NCBI RefSeq assembly: GCF_000422885.1
Contig: NZ_AUGX01000014.1
Coordinates: 1 to 64,000 of the forward strand
Origin: Ottowia thiooxydans DSM 14619
Lineage (GTDB): Bacteria > Pseudomonadota > Gammaproteobacteria > Burkholderiales > Burkholderiaceae_C
Length of the DNA: 64,000 bases
Reading direction: 5' to 3'
The position numbers and the translations under genes are program-made. Of the stretch, positions 60,932 to 64,000 are shown in pieces (the first letter of the stretch is position 1; every line of letters starts with the position of its first letter). The notes below the pieces were generated by a model. The model saw nothing but the letters and a program-made list of their open reading frames with translations, did no database searches and had not been told where the DNA came from.

Positions 60932-61918
60932 ATGCACGCATCACACCTTGCTCTTACGCGTAGACACTTGCTCGGCCTTGCCGCCGGATTGGCCGCCACA
61001 AACGTGTCAGCCCAGCCCGCGCCCTGGCCCAGCCGGCCGCTACGCATCGTGGTGGCCTTTCCCCCCGGTGGCTTAGCCGATGTGTTGATTCGCATGCTGG
61101 TGCCGCAGCTTACTGAGGTGCTTGGCCAGCCCGTGGTGATCGACAACCGGGGAGGTGCCAGTGGAAACGTGGCAGGGGTGGAAGTGGCGCGCAATGGCGG
61201 GGATGGCCATACGCTGCTCGTGAACGTGACGACACTGGAGTCGGTGAACCCCCTCATGTTCGGGCGCATGCCGCTGGACCCGGCCAAAGAGCTGCAGCAC
61301 GTCGCACTGCTGGCCAACACTCAGTTATTCCTCGTCACGCGACCCACGCTCGTATCTAACACGCTGGCCGAGTTTGTGGCTTACGCGCGCGCCAACCCCG
61401 GTAAGCTAAGTTATGGCTCAGCCGGTAATGGCACGACGCCACATGTGGGCGGCGAGCTGTTCAAACAGACGGCGGGCATCTTCGCAACGCACATTCCGTA
61501 CCGGGGTATGGCACCAGCCATCCAGGATGTGATGGCCGGGCAGATCGATTACGCCTTCGTGCCGGGTACCGTGTTTCCCAGCGTGAAGGCCGGCAAACTC
61601 AAGTTGCTGGCCGTGGCTAGCCGTCAACGAGCGTCTTACTACACCGCAGCGCCCACTGTGAACGAGTTAGGCTTTGGCCCGGTTTATGTAGATACACCGT
61701 TCGCGGTCTATGCACCCGCAGCCATGCCGGCGGCGAACGTGGCACATTTCAACCGTGAACTCAACAAGCTACTGATGCAGCCGGCCATCAAGGCTCGGTT
61801 CGCGGACGTTGGCGCGGAGCCAGTTGCGTTGTCACCTGCAGAACTTACTGCCATGGTGAAGGCGGAAAGCGCGCTGTTCGGGCCTATCGTGAAAGCACGC
61901 GGGATCAAGGCGGATTGA
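60932..61918 (+). CDS. Bug/TctC-family periplasmic solute-binding protein
   Basis: This 328-residue protein has a signal sequence LTRRHLLGLAAGLAATNVSA, with a twin-arginine-like start that could be Tat-type. The Bug framework is RPLRIVVAFPPGGLADVLIR, QPVVIDNRGGASGNVAGVEV, THIPYRGMAPAIQDVMAGQI and YAPAAMP. I start it at ATG 60932, after GGAAGAAG. It stands alone beyond the IS remnant and appears intact, with GC content like the core genes. Confidence 0.88.
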   Translation: MHASHLALTRRHLLGLAAGLAATNVSAQPAPWPSRPLRIVVAFPPGGLADVLIRMLVPQLTEVLGQPVVIDNRGGASGNVAGVEVARNGGDGHTLLVNVTTLESVNPLMFGRMPLDPAKELQHVALLANTQLFLVTRPTLVSNTLAEFVAYARANPGKLSYGSAGNGTTPHVGGELFKQTAGIFATHIPYRGMAPAIQDVMAGQIDYAFVPGTVFPSVKAGKLKLLAVASRQRASYYTAAPTVNELGFGPVYVDTPFAVYAPAAMPAANVAHFNRELNKLLMQPAIKARFADVGAEPVALSPAELTAMVKAESALFGPIVKARGIKAD

Positions 61919-62100
61919 TGCGGTAGCTATGACCCCGGAATTAACCGGGCGGTCGCCGGCGAACAATCGAGTTGAGCAAAAAAGTAGGGGCTACGGAGAA
62001 CGGCCTTAGCAGGCTGCCCAAGAGTGGGGGCGACGTAAGTGGCCCCGTTTAGCTGTGCTGCCCAACTCACGTGTCGAAAGCCGCCGGCTTTGCCGAGGGG

Positions 62101-62715
62101 TTACTCTGCAGCGTCCCGTCTGAACTCCAGCAAGGCTTGCAAACCGTTTTTCAACAGTGAATGGAAATCCAGGGACGCAGGGCTTTTTAGAAGCATGGAT
62201 CTCAGTTCGGTCTCGGCATCGTCAAATAAATCTTGGTCGTAGAATAGTTCGCCGAAATTTCCCTGTTGATCGAAATACAAATAATGTGCTCGCTCTAGGT
62301 CTGGTCTGTAGAGGCCGAAGAATTTGTATTTGTCATTCAATGATTGGAGTTCTGCAGATGAGAAAAACTCATCTTCCTCGAACTCCCAACGATCATTTCC
62401 CCAGGAATGCTTGATTCCGTCAATCAGCCCCAGGCTAGCTAGCTCCCCGATGCTATTGAGCAACTTCAAGACTTTGGAAACACCTGGAATTTCCAAATAG
62501 CACTCACTGTATTTTTCATTCCGTTCAAGACCTCCATATTGCAGGTAGAAGTCTTTCAAGTCTTCCGGAATTGAAATATTGCAGCGCTCCTGAAGCAACC
62601 CAAGTTGCTCATCAGTGGATGGAGCGTCAAACCGCAGAATATGGAAATTGAAAAAATCTGGATCGATCTCTTCAATCGATTGGTTAAATTCTTCCAGTTC
62701 CTGCTTGAGATCCAT
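62101..62715 (-). CDS. SMI1/KNR4 (SUKH)-like protein
   Basis: This 204-residue acidic soluble protein matches the SUKH pattern: QLGLLQERCNISIPEDLKDF then YLQYGGLERNEKYSECYLEI, and later KYKFFGLYRPDLERAHYLYF with a C-terminal helical extension. It is likely an immunity-type protein or a relative. It lies between a Bug gene and the yfhM-like gene, inside the inserted segment, with no toxin gene visible. AT content is above that of the flanking core genes. Confidence 0.75.
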   Translation of the reverse strand: MDLKQELEEFNQSIEEIDPDFFNFHILRFDAPSTDEQLGLLQERCNISIPEDLKDFYLQYGGLERNEKYSECYLEIPGVSKVLKLLNSIGELASLGLIDGIKHSWGNDRWEFEEDEFFSSAELQSLNDKYKFFGLYRPDLERAHYLYFDQQGNFGELFYDQDLFDDAETELRSMLLKSPASLDFHSLLKNGLQALLEFRRDAAE

Positions 62716-62801
62716 GGGTTTTTTGCCGATCTTGATCAGAGAAAGTTCGGGTGGCTACGTTTACACAGGGGGGCCAGCCCCCGTGAGTTGTTATGACTTT
62801 G

Positions 62802-64000
62802 CTACGGCGCTTGCACCGTGACCCGCGCGTTCGGTATTTCCCCAAACATTTCGGGCGCATACAAGGCTTCCACCCGGCTAGGGGGCAGGCTGAATGCGCC
62901 GGCATTGTTCAGGCGAACGGTGTATTCCACCTTCACGGTGCCTTTAGGCAGGTACTCGTAGTAGCTGCGGAAAGCTTCGAAGCTGCGCTCCTCGAAAGCC
63001 GGCCATCCTGCACCGCTGCGCTGCTCGCCTTGAGTGGCGATCTGCGAATCGCGCCCCAGGCCACCGCCCAGAATGGTGGCGCCCGCGGGCACGGGGTCAG
63101 TCACTGCCACCCAGGTCATATCGCTATTGCCGGTGACTTCCAGCGTCACTCGGAGGATGTCGCCGCGGGTGTACTGCCCTGAAGGTAGAGACTTGTTCGC
63201 TTGCTCTACAGGCGTGACAGTCTTCTTGATCTGATAGCCAGAGTTGAAAGGCGCTTTCAGGTCTACTGCTGCCAGCGACTGCAGAGTGACCCACGGTTTG
63301 CCTGTTCCGACCTGAGTGACTACGAGCGGTTGTTTGGTGCCGGGCTTGGCATCTCCCCAAGAGAGCAGGGCGGTGTTGTTGGTCAACTGGCCAGGCGAGG
63401 AGGGCGCACCAAAAATGCTGGTTTGGTGCGCAGCGCCTAGGCTGTCGCTACTCGTCAGGCGTGTGACCTTGGACCACTCGATTTCAGCAGAGGACGCACC
63501 CAGGGTAGCGGTGGTTTTCCCCGCTACAGGCGTGGACTCGTGCTGCTTCGAGAATTGCTCCAAAGCCAAGCCTCCCCAAAGGTTGGCGGTAGTGGTGTTC
63601 CATGCGCCACCTTGTTGGCGAGCGATGAAGCCGGTTACCAGGCGGCCAAGATCATCCTTCCAGGCGGGATCATTCATGACCAGCAGCAGCAGGCGGGCAC
63701 TGTTCACGTCGCCGCCGGCCATCAGCCACCACCAGTAATCGTCTTGTTCGGTACTGAAGGCCAGCCGCGTGCCTTGGGTGGTCAGACGAGCGCGCAGAAC
63801 CTGTTCGGCTTGCGCCAGTTGCGCCGCCTTGTTCGGCACAGTAGGCAAGCGCTTCAGGATGCTGATCCAATCGATCACGGCGCTGGTGGGCCACTGGTTG
63901 GGCGCAATCGTCAAGCTGCTGAGCATGGCGGGCTTGGCGGCCTCGTAGCGAGACAAGGCTTCAATGGCCGCCAGCTTGCGTACATCCAGGTCGTTGCGAG
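62802..64000 (-). CDS. yfhM: Bacterial alpha-2-macroglobulin (YfhM-like), C-terminal part
   Basis: The frame is open to the window edge and shows about 399 C-terminal residues. Blocks AAIEALSRYEAAKP, QDDYWWWLMAGGDVNSARLL and NTTTANLWGGLALEQFSKQH belong to the bacterial alpha-2-macroglobulin C-terminal helical domain. A final beta-rich region with SLPSGQYTRGDILRVTLEV, DPVPAGATILGGGLGRDSQI and SRVEALYAPEMFGEIPNARV is typical of YfhM. The protein is a periplasmic protease trap, usually encoded next to pbpC. The thioester and bait regions lie outside the window. Confidence 0.88.
   Translation of the reverse strand, partial: RNDLDVRKLAAIEALSRYEAAKPAMLSSLTIAPNQWPTSAVIDWISILKRLPTVPNKAAQLAQAEQVLRARLTTQGTRLAFSTEQDDYWWWLMAGGDVNSARLLLLVMNDPAWKDDLGRLVTGFIARQQGGAWNTTTANLWGGLALEQFSKQHESTPVAGKTTATLGASSAEIEWSKVTRLTSSDSLGAAHQTSIFGAPSSPGQLTNNTALLSWGDAKPGTKQPLVVTQVGTGKPWVTLQSLAAVDLKAPFNSGYQIKKTVTPVEQANKSLPSGQYTRGDILRVTLEVTGNSDMTWVAVTDPVPAGATILGGGLGRDSQIATQGEQRSGAGWPAFEERSFEAFRSYYEYLPKGTVKVEYTVRLNNAGAFSLPPSRVEALYAPEMFGEIPNARVTVQAP

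Overview
The window looks like chromosome of a Burkholderiales betaproteobacterium, probably Comamonadaceae- or Alcaligenaceae-like. The reasons are moderate-to-high GC, seven orphan Bug/TctC-type periplasmic solute-binding proteins, an IPTL-CTERM surface protein, a ThiDE fusion and REP-like palindromes of the TTCGACAAGCTCAG type. Genus cannot be fixed from sequence reading alone. No rRNA, tRNA or CRISPR array was seen.

Layout. 1-345: end of an IS3-family element (orfA, minus strand). About 528-690: a 163-bp fold-back (MITE-like) element in the leader of a thiamine operon. 735-7232: thiO-thiS-APC permease-thiG-thiDE-thiD, with REP-like palindromes and a 123-bp tandem duplication carried in frame inside the ThiD half of thiDE. 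7260-21130: mostly housekeeping and single genes: a Cys-repeat periplasmic protein, an LhgO-like oxidase, an SRPBCC protein, a large IPTL-CTERM surface protein, L-lactate dehydrogenase, DedA, an adenosine-deaminase-like enzyme, a Bug protein, glutathione reductase, a DUF6630-like protein, an ankyrin protein and an IclR regulator. 21269-28645: an ABC importer followed by thiolase, acyl-CoA dehydrogenase, AMP-forming acyl-CoA ligase and an NmrA-like protein, read as uptake and CoA-dependent breakdown of an unknown acid. 28623-39319: LysR, a GMC oxidoreductase, Bug proteins, two SDRs, a cyclase-family hydrolase, an SMP-30 lactonase and a full-length fumarylacetoacetase-like hydrolase, with a divergent TetR regulator.

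39486-51040: a tight minus-strand operon of class III CoA-transferase, cupin thiol dioxygenase, two enoyl-CoA hydratase-like proteins, an ADP-forming acyl-CoA synthetase and two Bug proteins. It is followed upstream by an IclR regulator and a DMSO/biotin-sulfoxide-reductase-like molybdoenzyme. I read this as an organosulfur-acid catabolic locus of the 3-mercaptopropionate/3-sulfinopropionate kind.

51252-64000: a SUKH-like gene, pbpC, and the C-terminal part of an alpha-2-macroglobulin gene (yfhM-like). pbpC and yfhM are usually adjacent. Here about 8 kb of accessory DNA lies between them: LysR, a Fe(II)/2-oxoglutarate dioxygenase, an unusually short HpcH/HpaI-like aldolase, two Bug proteins, two SUKH-like proteins and scrambled IS5 transposase remnants.

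The strongest candidates for something new are the thiol dioxygenase/CoA-transferase locus, the dioxygenase/short aldolase/Bug cassette inside the split pbpC-yfhM locus, and the thiamine operon reshaped by repeats with an amino-acid permease embedded in it.
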